Assembly: GCA_019648995.1 (NCBI GenBank)
Contig: BLXT01002115.1
Span: forward strand, 663,932-697,646
Source of the DNA: Plakobranchus ocellatus
Lineage: Eukaryota > Mollusca > Gastropoda > Plakobranchidae
DNA: 33,715 bases
Direction: 5' to 3'
Of the stretch, positions 1 to 9,683 are shown piece after piece. Both the position numbers and the translations under genes were made by a program. The notes beneath the pieces were generated by a model. That model was not told the origin of the DNA, did no database searches, and worked only from the letters and a program-made list of their open reading frames with translations. The number at the start of each line of letters is the position of its first letter. Within the stretch, counting starts at the first letter, position 1.

Positions 1-414
1 CTCCGCCACCATCTGTTGATGTTCACTTAAACACTCCATCACGCTCACGCCGCCATCACCTGCACAAGGGAGGGCGCGGGTTTGAATCTGCACCACCCAG
101 CATAGGAGCATCTCCCTCCCCTCCACCCTGACGGGGGTGAGGTTCTTAGCCCCCTGCGGGCGGCGAAGCGGGAGGGCCGCGGTTTGTTGGAGCGTGGCGG
201 ACACAACTAGAAGAGCCAGCACGCAAGACACAGAGAGACATGGTGCAGTTGCTCGCCTTGCTGCTGTTGTGCTGATGTTGGGGAGGGTAGCGCTGCTGCT
301 GCTGCTGCTGTTGTTGATGTTGCTGATGTCGATGGAGGTGGCAGTAGTGGTAGATGCTGTTGTTGTTGCCAATATTGTGGTGAGAAGATGTTGCTGTTGT
401 GGCCTGGGCGGCAT
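1..414 (-). CDS. Partial ORF with signal-like hydrophobic segment, open at left edge
   Basis: The frame starts at the ATG at 414-412 and stays open for 138 codons to position 1. An in-frame TGA at 450-448 makes this the first possible Met. A pyrimidine tract ending in AG (about 480-463) could be a 3' splice site just upstream. Residues 1-58 are Thr/Ser/Asn-rich with a run of six Ser. Residues about 59-79 (CLSVSCVLALLVVSATLQQT) are strongly hydrophobic, like a signal peptide or signal anchor. A dibasic Arg-Arg follows at 84-85, then cysteines at 105, 117 and 128. The segment is GC-rich compared with the rest of the window. These traits would suit a secreted (perhaps prohormone-like) or type II membrane protein, but I do not recognise a family. 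Caution: the CAG/CAA run (about 293-315) keeps other frames open too, and no true terminus is visible. Confidence 0.4.
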   Translation of the reverse strand, partial: MPPRPQQQHLLTTILATTTASTTTATSIDISNINNSSSSSSATLPNISTTAARRATAPCLSVSCVLALLVVSATLQQTAALPLRRPQGAKNLTPVRVEGREMLLCWVVQIQTRALPCAGDGGVSVMECLSEHQQMVAE

Positions 415-585
415 TATTGTCACGCTGCACACACAACTGCCCAGAGTTCATTGTAGTGTTACCTTGGGAAAAAAGGAGGGAAAAAAACATTCAGAAACTT
501 TATAAACACTAAATACAATCACGCATCTTTTTTTTTTTATAGGCTGATTATCGATTTCAATGCGCCTTCTTCACACTTCGCGTGG

Positions 586-737
586 GGCGTCAATGGCACA
601 GTGGCTAGTGAGTCCACCCTGAGATCTGCGAGGACCCTTCTGTCGCGGGTTCGAGCCCTGTCACAGGCGCCCTGGCCTGACGGAGGGCCTGAAAACCTGG
701 GATCACCTTGTTGTGGACTGGCTATTTACAAAGACCA
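586..737 (+). mobile_element. tRNA-derived SINE (SINE-A), copy 1
   Basis: The head carries an RNA polymerase III A box (TGGCACAGTGGCTAG, about 594) and a B box (GGTTCGAGCCC, about 648), spaced as in a tRNA. A shared tail follows (GGATCACCTTGTTGTGG, about 700) and ends near a short A-rich stretch. Similar units occur at 4676, 5340, 6682, 8837 and, inverted, at 33566, so this is an interspersed family and not a single tRNA gene. The copy looks full length and fairly young. Confidence 0.82.
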
Positions 738-1467
738 GTCTTTGGGCCAATCTGGGGTTAAGCATAGTTAGAAAAACCATAGGAACAGAATAGGACAAAT
801 ATCAACAATAGTTTGTTTACGCTACACGTACGAATGCCGGGAAACCCAAGCAACGTTGACGAAAATCAAGAATTAAAATTTCGAGCAAACCTTAGGAGGA
901 AGACAACAGTATTGTGCTTGCAGAATGAAGCTCGGCGGTTCGTTTCATATTATCGTAAAGTTTGGCTTTATTTATTTTAAAAACGTTAGAGGTAAATGGA
1001 GAGAAGCGAAAAGTATTGTATCGGGAACGCGTCAGGTCCAACTACCCTAGGCGAGTTACGTTAATCTCGTTGCACCAACGTCATTGTCTTACATAGTATA
1101 AACTAAAGTTCATCTACATGGGGCGAGATGCGCTAACCCTTTGGCCACCAGCGCTTTTGTCGTGGATGTCTTAACTTTAGTTCAACTGCGCATATCGAGG
1201 GGGCCAACAGCAGCGCTATCATTGATATGCCCTCACAGAAATGTTCATTAAATTCTCACACCTAAGACAAATTATATATATATATATATGCCATTTTAAC
1301 TTACAATTCTAAAAGCTTGTTGCTCTGTGACAAAGACTGCTGACTGGATCAGAGCAGACCTGGGCAGCATCCTGCTACTCTTATGTCCTGTCTAGAACAT
1401 GAGCAGAACTGATGGGGCGTCCATGTTTACTCCTCGGCCATCTGGGAAAAGAAATCATCATCACAAT
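738..1467. other. Stretch without recognised gene
   Basis: I see no gene here. There is a short AT microsatellite at about 1272-1289. A minus-strand tRNA-like A-box fragment (TGGTGGCCAAAGGGTTAGCG, about 1149-1130) has no matching B box and may be a SINE remnant. Confidence 0.5.
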
Positions 1468-1827
1468 CTTAAGGCAGACCCTCACTGGAGGCGACGCTGG
1501 CTTGCAACAGCTGATGCGAAGGGACTGTGTGTCGCAGTTACTGTGCTCTACCCAACTACAAGTTAGCCTGATAATTTGCGTAACAAGTCTGACCTCATGG
1601 GTCGCGCGGCAACGGTCAGGAGAAATACATGTATGTGTGGTCACGTAATGGCACCGCCCCTTTCCCTTTTCCAACGGAGCCACTGACGTAAGACCAAAGG
1701 ATAGCTCCGACACCTCGACCAGATGAAAGTCGCAGCCGACTTGGTGTGCTCTTGACCAAAGAAACTAGAGTGTTTCCAAACACGTATTGTTGGACACGAG
1801 AACTGTTGCCTCCAGTGTGGGCGCGGC
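1468..1827. repeat. 360-bp tandem repeat, unit 1
   Basis: This unit begins with CTTAAGGCAGACCC and is followed exactly 360 bp later by a second copy beginning CTTAAGGTAGACCC. Long blocks match between the two, such as GGAGGCGACGCTGG, CAGCTGATGCGAAGGGA and GATGAAAGTCGCAGCCGACT. Small indels and substitutions mark it as moderately old. It looks like a two-unit piece of a satellite or a recent local duplication. The short open frames inside it are not conserved between the units, so I do not call a gene. Confidence 0.85.
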
Positions 1828-2178
1828 CTTAAGGTAGACCCATACTGGAGGCGACGCTGGCTTGTAACAGCTGATGCGAAGGGATTGTGTGTCGCAGTTA
1901 CTGTGCTTTACCCAACTAATATAATGTGCTTAACAAGACTGGCCTCGCGGTTCACGCGGCAACGGTCAGTAGAACTATAGATGGTCACAATGGCACCCCC
2001 CTTCCCAACCCCTCTCCTTATCCAACAGAGCGACTGGCGTAAAGCCAGTCTGTAATACCAAGGATAACTCTCATGCCTTGAACTAGATGAAAGTCGCAGC
2101 CGACTAGGTATGCTTTTCGCACTGAAGAAACTATGTAATGTTGGACACGTGAGCTGCATGCTGCCTCCTGTGTGGTTA
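1828..2178. repeat. 360-bp tandem repeat, unit 2
   Basis: This is the second unit of the dimer, matching unit 1 along its whole length down to the shared GTTGGACACG near 2140. It ends near TGTGTGGTTAAATCC, after which the similarity stops and AT-rich sequence begins. Confidence 0.83.
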
Positions 2179-2319
2179 AATCCTTAAATTTGGAGTCTTA
2201 AGAGTTTTAAGTTGTTTTACAGCTGCTATAAATAAAAACGAACAGTTATGACAGTCAGACAACCCATTATTAAGTTAAAGACCAGTAGAGGATAAAACGG
2301 ACATTAAAGCTCGAAAGCC

Positions 2320-2520
2320 CCTAAGGATGGCCATTGGAAGGGAAGCATAAAACTATCTATTTCGGTCAATAAATTTCAGGTACAAATGATACCACAGACA
2401 TCCATAACTTTTGCCAAAGAGAGCAAAACTATTGTGTATTGTTATCCGTAAATTAATTCACAGGTGATCGCGCAGGTATTTATAACTTCTATCACAAAGA
2501 GCAAGCAATATAGCTATTAA
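2320..2520. repeat. Degenerate repeat family, block 1
   Basis: Two adjacent diverged units share the order: TCAATAAATTTCAGGTAC or similar, then an AATGATACCACAG or GGTGATCGCGCAGG block, then ATAACTT and CAAAGAGAGCAA or CAAAGAGCAA. The same unit recurs at about 3270-3430 and 3545-3675. This is probably an old tandem array of 80-90 bp units, later broken up by other sequence. Confidence 0.5.
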
Positions 2521-3269
2521 AAATAGAAAAAGTAACAATACTATAGTGACGATAATGATGAAACTATTACTTATAAAAATAGTAATTTAAAAAATCAGTA
2601 GTTCAATATAAACAATTAGACATGTTAAAATTCTTATAAAAAATATTTTGTTAAGAACAGTAACTCGAACACCGAATTAGTGTCTACAGTAACAGCAGCA
2701 GTGATGAACAAACCATTACACAAATGGTGTTAAGGATGAGTATCGATTTCTAAAGTAAAAGGAAGATACAAAACTATTTAAATGAAATTATCAAAAATAA
2801 AAAAAAAAAAAGGAAAAAGAAAACAAAGAGAACTTTTTTTTTAGAGAGCGAGACAGGGAGGCATATATATTCTTACGCTGAGATAATGAGAGAGAAAGAG
2901 GAGGAGAGGAGATAGAGTGAGAATAATGCTGTTATACCGAAGAAAATGTATTGTTTGTGTTGCGACGTGCTCTACTTCACCCGCAGATTATGATATTTCA
3001 CTATCGATCTTCAGCACCTGCAGGCAAGGGCAGGTGTGTAGTGTGTGTGTAGGTGTGTGTGTGTCAATGTATTAATGTCTGTAAGGCAGCCACTACATGA
3101 GTATACACAGTTGCGTTTTCACCTTTTCCTTGGTTTTTATTTATCTATTTTTTTTTATTTTTTTTTTTACAGCAAGGGGCAAAAGGAGGCAGGGGACTGA
3201 ACATGATATTCATCATCAATTTTTCTACTTCATTATAAAAAATCTTAGAGATTGTTTTAAAATGATGAA
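2521..3269. other. AT-rich stretch with simple repeats
   Basis: No gene is recognised. It contains a purine-rich GAGA tract at about 2842-2920, a TG-rich run at about 3033-3064 and T tracts at about 3149-3168. A partial echo of the 2320 block (AAGGATG followed by AAAACTATTTAAATG) lies at about 2732-2785. Confidence 0.5.
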
Positions 3270-3427
3270 TTGTGATCCGTGAAATTCTGTCAAAATGACA
3301 GCACAAATCTTAATATTATGTTCTTTTTCAGGGTCATTGTTATCTCCATAACTTTTATGAAAAAAAGGGAAAGGAGGGGGATTAAAATTATCCATTTCGA
3401 TCATTAAAACTCAGTCACAAATGAAAG

Positions 3428-3472
<45 letters not shown>

Positions 3473-3675
3473 GTATATGAATATATATAATTATAAATTT
3501 TTTATATATATATAAATTGGGTTAAAGGGAGCATCTATTATGCATTGAATTCAGTCACAGGTGATAATACAGGTTTCCATAACTTTTGTGAAAGGCAACT
3601 ACTTTTATACATTGTGATCAGTGAAAATCGGTCACAGGTGATAATACAGATCTCCATAAAGTTTTTGTCAAGAAA
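3270..3675. repeat. Degenerate repeat family, block 2, with a TA microsatellite
   Basis: Units share TCACAGGTGATAATACAG followed by TCCATAACTTTTGTGA, and GTGATCAGTGAAA-like joints. The clearest adjacent pair starts at about 3553 and 3630. An older unit lies at about 3270-3420. A TA dinucleotide run (about 3430-3475) separates the blocks. Confidence 0.6.
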
Positions 3676-3851
3676 ACACATTCTTTGTAGCGTGTGATGG
3701 CTATCACATGATCTAATCTTTCCACACTATCATTTCCATTATTGCAGGATTAGGCCGTTTTAACCGAGGTGCTCATAACTATAAATAGATAAACCAAGTC
3801 TTGATAAAAGATGAAGAACATAGTCTCGAATAATAGTTTAAAAAAATAAAG

Positions 3852-4075
3852 TAGGTCCCACGCTTAATCTAGCATCGGGGAACCAGGAGTAGGGTCCTGA
3901 TTGTTCTTGGCATACAGCATTATGAGGTAGTTTGTCATTGCTTTCCTCGCTATCTTTCTTACTTTCGCCGGGTCTTAAGAGACCTAGCTATCCATTTAGT
4001 GCTGGTGGGACACGGAGGAGCAACGAAACATTAATTTGGCCCGTACTGAGATTCGAACCTCGGACCTCTCACTAA
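3852..4075 (-). mobile_element. tRNA-derived SINE (SINE-B), minus copy of a head-to-head pair
   Basis: Read on the minus strand this unit has a B box (GAGGTTCGAATCTC, about 4062-4049), a middle part including AGGTCTCTTAAGACCCGGCG, and the tail CTTGG..ACAATCAGGACCC. It matches the plus-strand unit at 4126-4390. The A box at its head is lost or very decayed. Confidence 0.75.
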
Positions 4076-4125
4076 GTCTTGAATAGAGAGGAAAAACCAA
4101 AAATTAAACCTTGGACAAGGATTTG

Positions 4126-4390
4126 TAGCTTATTTGGTAGGGCAGTTGGCTAGCAAGTGAGAGGTCGTAGGTTCGATCCCTGTTCAATTTTACATTGTAT
4201 GCTCCTCTTTTTTCCACCCATCACTTAATGGGAAGCTAGGTCTCTTAAGACCCGGCGTAGGTAAAGGCGACGAGAAAAGCATTAGCAAACTATCCCATAA
4301 TGCCGTGAACACCAAGAACAATCAGGACCCTACTCTTGGTTCCCCGATGCTTGGGTCAAGCACGGGACCCACTTTCCATTTTTTTATGGA
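4126..4390 (+). mobile_element. tRNA-derived SINE (SINE-B), plus copy of a head-to-head pair
   Basis: The head has an A-box-like TAGCTTATTTGGTAGGGCAG and a B box (GTAGGTTCGATCCCTG, about 4168). The body contains GGTCTCTTAAGACCCGGCG and AACAATCAGGACCCTACTC. The tail is CAAGCACGGGACCCAC. It is inverted relative to 3852-4075 across a spacer of about 50 bp, so the two units form arms of about 220 bp. Confidence 0.8.
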
Positions 4391-4524
4391 GCCTTAGCAA
4401 AAAACCACATATTATATAGAGAACAACGAAAATTCAAAAAAAAAAAAAAGAAAAAAAAGAAAGAAAGGGAATCTGTTTAAGGTTGTATTTTTCTCACGAG
4501 GTAGTAATCTCACCACAAATTTTG

Positions 4525-4620
4525 GAACTCCCTATTTCGAGATTCGAACCCCAGCACCAATACTGCAAAAGGTGAGCGCTGCATCTTTCCCGCGTTCGGC
4601 CACCAGCATGCTTACCATTA
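4525..4620 (-). mobile_element. tRNA-like SINE head (third type)
   Basis: On the minus strand there is an A-box-like TGGTGGCCGAACGCGGG (about 4609) and, about 50 bases further on, a B box (GGGGTTCGAATCTCG). The spacing fits a tRNA-derived SINE head. It differs from SINE-A and SINE-B. The tail is not delimited. Confidence 0.55.
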
Positions 4621-4675
4621 CTGCTACGCTAAAAATAATGTTTGTTCTGAGCCGATACTTATTTCTCAATGTTAC

Positions 4676-4815
4676 TGAGGAATCGGTGGCCTAGTGGATA
4701 GTTAAACTTGCCTAGAAATCTACCGAGGGTTCAAGTTTATCACCGGTAATGGTTCCAAAAGGGATCAGATAAGCCTGAGATCAGGTTGTACCCATGTGCT
4801 ATGGGGCCCAGGCGC
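4676..4815 (+). mobile_element. Diverged SINE-A relative
   Basis: A-box-like GGTGGCCTAGTGGATAG (about 4685) and B-box-like GGGTTCAAGTTTATC are present. The tail AAGCCTGAGATCAGGTTG matches the SINE-A tail (GAAAGCCTGAGATCACCTTG) with few changes. This copy is older than the one at 5340. Confidence 0.6.
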
Positions 4816-4898
4816 CGCTGATAATATATAACTTACAAGCGCATGAGTTAATTTATTTTAGGTAATTCATCTTTCTTAAAGTTAAGACCTAGAGACAT

Positions 4899-4900
4899 AC

Positions 4901-4960
<60 letters not shown>

Positions 4961-5060
4961 TAGAGAGACACACAGAGAAAAAGACAACGAGAGATAGAGA
5001 GATACAGAGAGAGCCACGTACAGACACACTCACAGAGATAAAGAGAAACAGGGAGAGACG
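4899..5060. repeat. GA dinucleotide tract and flanking purine-rich tract
   Basis: A nearly pure (GA)n run lies at about 4900-4951, followed by diverged GAGA/CACA repeats to about 5060. The Ser/Leu-only open frames on the opposite strand are artefacts of this repeat. Confidence 0.9.
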
Positions 5061-5339
5061 GATGGGTAGGAAAAATAAATTTAAGGCGAACTAAACATGG
5101 GCGTTTCAACAATGCTTTAAAAAAATCCTCTAAATCTAAGCAAGTAGAATAAAATCGATGACAAAGAGATCGCCTACATTTTTCTTCCTGAAACACTCAG
5201 AGATTTGTTTGGTTAAGCCAAGTATTACGTGGACCAGAGCTAGATCTGGCGCAGCTCACAAATAAAATTGTCACATCTGTACAAAATCAACAGTTTGATT
5301 TTACTTCGATCCAGATCTTTTTGCTCATGAATTTTACGA

Positions 5340-5492
5340 ATCGTCGGTGGCACAGTGGATAGCGGATACGCCCTGAGATCTGCAGGGACCCTTTTGTCGC
5401 GGGTTCGAGCCCCGCCACCGGCGTCCTAACCTGGCGGAACGCCTGAAAGCCTGAGATCACCTTGTTGTGGACAGGCAATATAAAAAAAAAAA
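5340..5492 (+). mobile_element. tRNA-derived SINE (SINE-A), copy 2
   Basis: It begins TCGTCGGTGGCACAGTGG (A box) and has the B box CGGGTTCGAGCCCCG. The tail GAAAGCCTGAGATCACCTTG is followed by TTGTGGACAGGC and an A-rich end (about 5480-5491). It is one of the best-preserved copies and looks full length. Confidence 0.85.
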
Positions 5493-6630
5493 CCAAACCA
5501 TGAATTAATCGTATCATTTGATCAAACGATGACTTGTATGTTTAGACCCCAAAACACCTTCATTTAAAATATGAACTAAGATCTACATCTCATGTCAGGC
5601 ATGATACTGATTGTTATGGTGGATTCAAATAGCAATTTCAAATAACAATGTTTTCTATGTCATCTCATATTTATGTGTAAAACAAATGTTTTTTTTTTCT
5701 TTCAATTCAGGTGACACCTAAATCAATCCTTACCGATAATCCATGATTGTGTGAAGAAATAAATAACTTGTTATCGTGTATAATAAAAACACCTACAGTA
5801 GTAATCACATACTTATGTGTAAAATATAGCTATATATAACCTTTTCAGCGCGTTCAAATATATATAAAATACAGCCATGTATGACTCCTTCAATTGAATC
5901 AGATAACACCTATACTTTGTTTATGCATTTAGATATTGATCTATTCCAATCCAGTTAATAATCTTTACAGTTATCTACTTGTAATTTTACCTGTGGATCC
6001 AAAACGATCTATTATTGTGAATTTGTGTAAATCTAGATCTGTCGCTTCAGGACAAACCTACGATAAATCTCCGCTAAAATTGGATCTACTCTCTGCTTAT
6101 ATCACTACCAGAAACCAAACGGCCAGTGACATTTTCTTTCCCTGTGGCCAACATCTTGTGTTATGATCACAGGTGAGAAAACCACCAATGGGATGCGGTT
6201 CAGTCACAACCTTATCGATGACAATCAAACTAGGCTAAGGTTTGCACAGCTCGCCCCCAAAAACAAGGCGTGAAGTCTTAAAGTGACTTAGACCTGAGTA
6301 CAGAACGATGTGAGTTTAACTATATGTTCTTTGCTCGAAAGGTCGATGATGTCGTCACAACCCAAGGTCACAACGATTTTACCTCTAAAAGTCTTGTAGA
6401 CGGTTTGGACATTGCTGCTAAATATAGAGGAGGGGCGCAGTGTGCAGCGGGCCTGTAGTAGACAAGTTAGACCAGGGCTGATCGATTTATGGTCCTGACT
6501 TCAACAGTCAGTTGCACTCAATAATTATCTTCTCTTCTCCGTTAGAGGAGAGTGAAGGGTGAGGATTTTACATGAACTTTGGACACGATTATCATCTCCT
6601 TCGGGTCTTGCCCTGGTCGTATGACAATCT
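5493..6630. other. Stretch without recognised gene
   Basis: The sequence is AT-rich with no recognised gene. One open frame of 76 codons (5936-6166, plus) resembles no family I know and has no splice or composition support. Nothing else stands out. Confidence 0.5.
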
Positions 6631-6631
6631 A

Positions 6632-6655
6632 GCTCTCTCTCTCTCTCTCTCTTTT
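6632..6655. repeat. CT dinucleotide tract
   Basis: A (CT)n run within a longer pyrimidine-rich tract that extends to the start of the truncated SINE at 6682. Confidence 0.85.
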
Positions 6656-6681
6656 CCTCCCTCTCCTTGTCTCCCCTTCTC

Positions 6682-6800
6682 TCTGAGATCTGCTGGGACC
6701 CTTCTGTGGGGGGTTCGAGCCACCCCACCGACACCCTGGCCTGTCGGAAACCTGAAAGCCTGAGATCACCTTGTTATGGACAAGCTATGTATACAAAAAA
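6682..6800 (+). mobile_element. SINE-A, copy 3, 5'-truncated
   Basis: It starts abruptly at TGAGATCTGCTGGGACCC, directly after a CT-rich tract, so the A box is missing. The B-box region (GGGGTTCGAGCC), the CCTGGCCTG block and the tail GAAAGCCTGAGATCACCTTG are present, ending in an A-rich stretch. Confidence 0.75.
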
Positions 6801-6844
6801 CAAACTCCTCCTCTCTCTTCCTTACCCTCCAGCTCCTTGTCAAG

Positions 6845-6909
6845 CCCCCCCCCCCCCCCCCCCNNNCCCCCCCCCCCCGCCTTCTTCTGTCTCTTTGCTT
6901 TCCTTCCTT

Positions 6910-6941
<32 letters not shown>
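6845..6941. repeat. Poly-C tract with small gap, then CT tract
   Basis: About 30 C residues are interrupted by three unknown bases (6864-6866). A pyrimidine-rich spacer and a (CT)n run at about 6916-6941 follow. Proline-rich or Gly/Glu-rich open frames here are repeat artefacts. Confidence 0.9.
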
Positions 6942-6986
6942 ATGTGAATCTATCTCTCCATCAAAAGGTAAAATTTTCAACTGACT

Positions 6987-8360
6987 TATTTCAGACTGAC
7001 ACCACTTAAAGAATAAAGATTTTGGGCGACATGTAAACACGAGAGTCAAAGATATACCATATGGATTCAAGCAAGAATGGTATAACTATATAAAATATTA
7101 GTGCTGCCTTTGATTTTTAAAAAAACCAAAGTATACTTTCCCAAATAAATACATTCATATCGTACAATCAATAACCCAAAGAGGCTAAAGATCTAGTCCA
7201 AGTATTAAAATTTAATTGCGCACTTTAAAAAAAAAAGCGAAACAATGAGAGTTTTCCGTACATTTTGCGGTATACACGCACTGCGCTTATACTGAATACG
7301 TGCGTAAAAAGAATAAAAGTCTAATGACGAAACAAAACATGTGGATAGTCGAAATCAACACCAAAGAGAACATATATTATATATTTATATAAACAGCTCC
7401 ATCCGTTTTTTTTTTCCACTTTACCTTTTTCTCTACACCACCGCACTCAATTTTTTCGTCATTCCCCACACACGACATGCATTTTGTAATCCTAGAGCAT
7501 GTAAGACGCAAAGTCTACAAAACACGCGCGCTGCCTTCTGACTTTGCGAGAGAACGCCAGCAAATACGCAAAAGGGAAGAAACAGAAAACAAGTCAAAAA
7601 AGTTTTTTATATAACATGATACGTCCCGTTCTGGAACGAGTTATCAAGCTTGTTTTTATATAAAATTAAAGGTCAGTCGACAAGGTTATCGAGATTTAGA
7701 TTAATCACACCCCCGAAAACAATGTCTCTCTTAAAGAAAAACACAACGACAAAAAATCCACAGGTCTTATCGGTACGGTTTAGGGTTGAGACAGAGAGAC
7801 AGAGACAGTCGTAAACACAATACAAAATCAAAGATTATGCGTCTAGTCTACCATTTTGATATACATATAAACACTTTACCGATAACGGCCGCCTGAAACC
7901 GGTTGTAAACAAAATAACACGGAATGTACCGAAACAAAGGTTATCTCTAGACCGTTCAATAACAGTGTAACCTTTGACCTGTCAGGTAACATAACCTGAG
8001 CGCTGAAGTGGTCAATCCAGACATCTTGACCGTGTTACTTTGATTGCAGGCTGTCTGGAGTTCCTAATGAACTGGGTCATTTCCCAGAGTTCACAGTGGC
8101 CTGGGGTCAGATTGGAGTAGCAAAGTCAGGTCAGTTGTTGTCCCTTTCAGGACAAGATACAAAGGTTGGATGGGGACAGCGGAGTCCTGTCCACTAGATG
8201 AAAAACCTGTAGACTTTAGGCAGGGTTAGCTGACCATTTCGCGACCAGCGGCCCTTGAAGGCAGAGGAGGAGAGCAAGTAAACAACTCGAGACTCGGAAC
8301 TGATTTGGGAAAAACAAAAACAGGAAGCTTGTGGTGGGTGTGACAGTTTAGGTAGATCTA
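6987..8360. other. Stretch without recognised gene
   Basis: No gene, SINE or tandem repeat is recognised. The part at about 7980-8300 is less AT-rich than its surroundings but shows no long open frame or clear splice signals. Confidence 0.5.
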
Positions 8361-8516
8361 ACAAAATAATAATAAAAAGAAAAAAAAAATAATAATACAA
8401 TAATAACAACAACAATAACAGCAGCAGCAGCAGCAGCAGCAACAACAACGACAACAACAGCAGCAGCAGCAGCAGTAGTAGTAATAGTAGTAGTAGAAGT
8501 AATAATAATAATAATG

Positions 8517-8552
<36 letters not shown>

Positions 8553-8590
8553 TAAAAACAATAGCAATAACAACAACAACAAAATAATAT
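8361..8590. repeat. Compound trinucleotide microsatellite
   Basis: A run of three-base repeats changes motif along its length: TAA, CAA, CAG (about 8419-8440), CAA/GAC, CAG again (about 8459-8474), TAG, then TAA to about 8550 and finally CAA. The poly-Leu, poly-Ile and poly-Tyr frames on the opposite strand are artefacts of the three-base period. Confidence 0.92.
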
Positions 8591-8663
8591 GACCCGTGAT
8601 TGTACTGGCAAACCAACTTCTAAATTATCTCACTTTGATTTTTTTTCTTCAACCTTGTTTAGG

Positions 8664-8745
8664 CTGGCTGCACGCTTGAACTCACGACGGAAAGATCCTT
8701 GCCGATTTTAAGGCAACTTCACCAGCTACTGCGCCCTAAACACTC
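8664..8745 (-). mobile_element. tRNA-like SINE head, minus strand
   Basis: On the minus strand there is an A-box-like GGGCGCAGTAGCTGGTGAAG (about 8736) and, after a tRNA-like spacing, a B-box-like GTGAGTTCAAGCGTG. It is decayed and its tail is not defined. Confidence 0.5.
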
Positions 8746-8836
8746 ACAAGTGCAGTTCATATGCGTCGCATTTTGATCTTCTCAAGTCATTGATGTGGCG
8801 AGACACTGATTTTCATGAGCTTCGCAAGAGTGGGTG

Positions 8837-8987
8837 GCGTCGGTGGCACAGTGGCTAGCGAGTCCGCCCTGAGATCTGCAGGGACCCTTCTGTCGCGAGT
8901 TCGAGCCCGCTATCGGCGCCCTTGCCTGACAGAGGACCTGAAAGCTTGAGATCACCTTGTTATGGGCTGGCTATATACAAAAACTAA
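8837..8987 (+). mobile_element. tRNA-derived SINE (SINE-A), copy 4
   Basis: It begins GTCGGTGGCACAGTGGCTAG (A box) and has a B-box region CGAGTTCGAGCCC. The tail GATCACCTTGTTATGGGC is followed by TGGCTATATACAAAAAC. It looks full length and is close to copies 1 and 2. Confidence 0.83.
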
Positions 8988-9536
8988 ACTTTCGCAAGGG
9001 TGAACGATTGGACAGAGATGTAATGATTCTGTGATTAGATACTGGCGTAAAAAAAAACAAAAAAAAACAAAAAAAAAAACCAAAGGTGAAGAGAGGGAAA
9101 ACATTCTTTCTCAAAATGTGTTACATGAAACCCCAATCAGCGCTGGTCTAAAAAAAAAAAGCTTATTATTGTTTGAAATATAATTATTTATCAGGGCTCA
9201 TGAACTGTATACAACTAGAGGGTTAAATCTGCGTCAGTAAAAATTGCAGAAAAAGGTCAGGGGCCAATCAAGACATGGGCTGATTTACTGCGTAAAGTGA
9301 AGCAGACGAAAATTATCGGAACAGACAAGCGCAAACACATACAGCAGAAGATGAAAAGCGCAGTGAAAGGGTCAAAGGTAAGAGTGCATGGGAAACAGAC
9401 CTGAAGCAGACGGTGGATCAACACCAGAGGTCACAGGGTTAAGGAGATCGACAACGAAGCGATTTCAGCCAATCAAAGCTAATGGCGAACGTCTGCTAGA
9501 AGCAATGGATAACAATAAAAATATTATGAGAATACC
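8988..9536. other. Stretch without recognised gene
   Basis: A-rich tracts occur at about 9049-9081. No gene or known repeat is recognised. Confidence 0.45.
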
Positions 9537-9605
9537 CTGGCGCAGCTGTTAGTGAACTCGTCCCAAACTTGCAGGGACTTTTTGGAATCCGTCACAAGTC
9601 CGACT
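9537..9605 (+). mobile_element. Old SINE-A fragment
   Basis: CTGGCGCAGCTGTTAGTGAA, then TTGCAGGGACTTTTTGGAAT and CGTCACAAGTCCG, line up with the SINE-A head from A box to B box, with many changes. No tail is visible. Confidence 0.4.
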
Positions 9606-9683
9606 TTATGTTTGTAATGAAATACATCGACATCTCAAAGAAATTCTCAAATCCCAGCCTCATTAGCAAAGGGAAAAAAAAAA

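Noticed and set aside
137-505. 122-codon plus-strand frame at the left edge
   Set aside because: Its Leu/Val-rich centre is the mirror of the CAG/CAA run. The minus-strand frame that reaches the window edge has better features.
4129-4190. Possible tRNA gene
   Set aside because: It has A-box and B-box-like motifs, but the ends do not pair as an acceptor stem and the unit continues into a repeated SINE-B body.
8194-8616. Long poly-Leu, poly-Ile and poly-Tyr open frames on the minus strand
   Set aside because: They are all produced by the compound trinucleotide repeat at 8361-8590 and have no other protein character.
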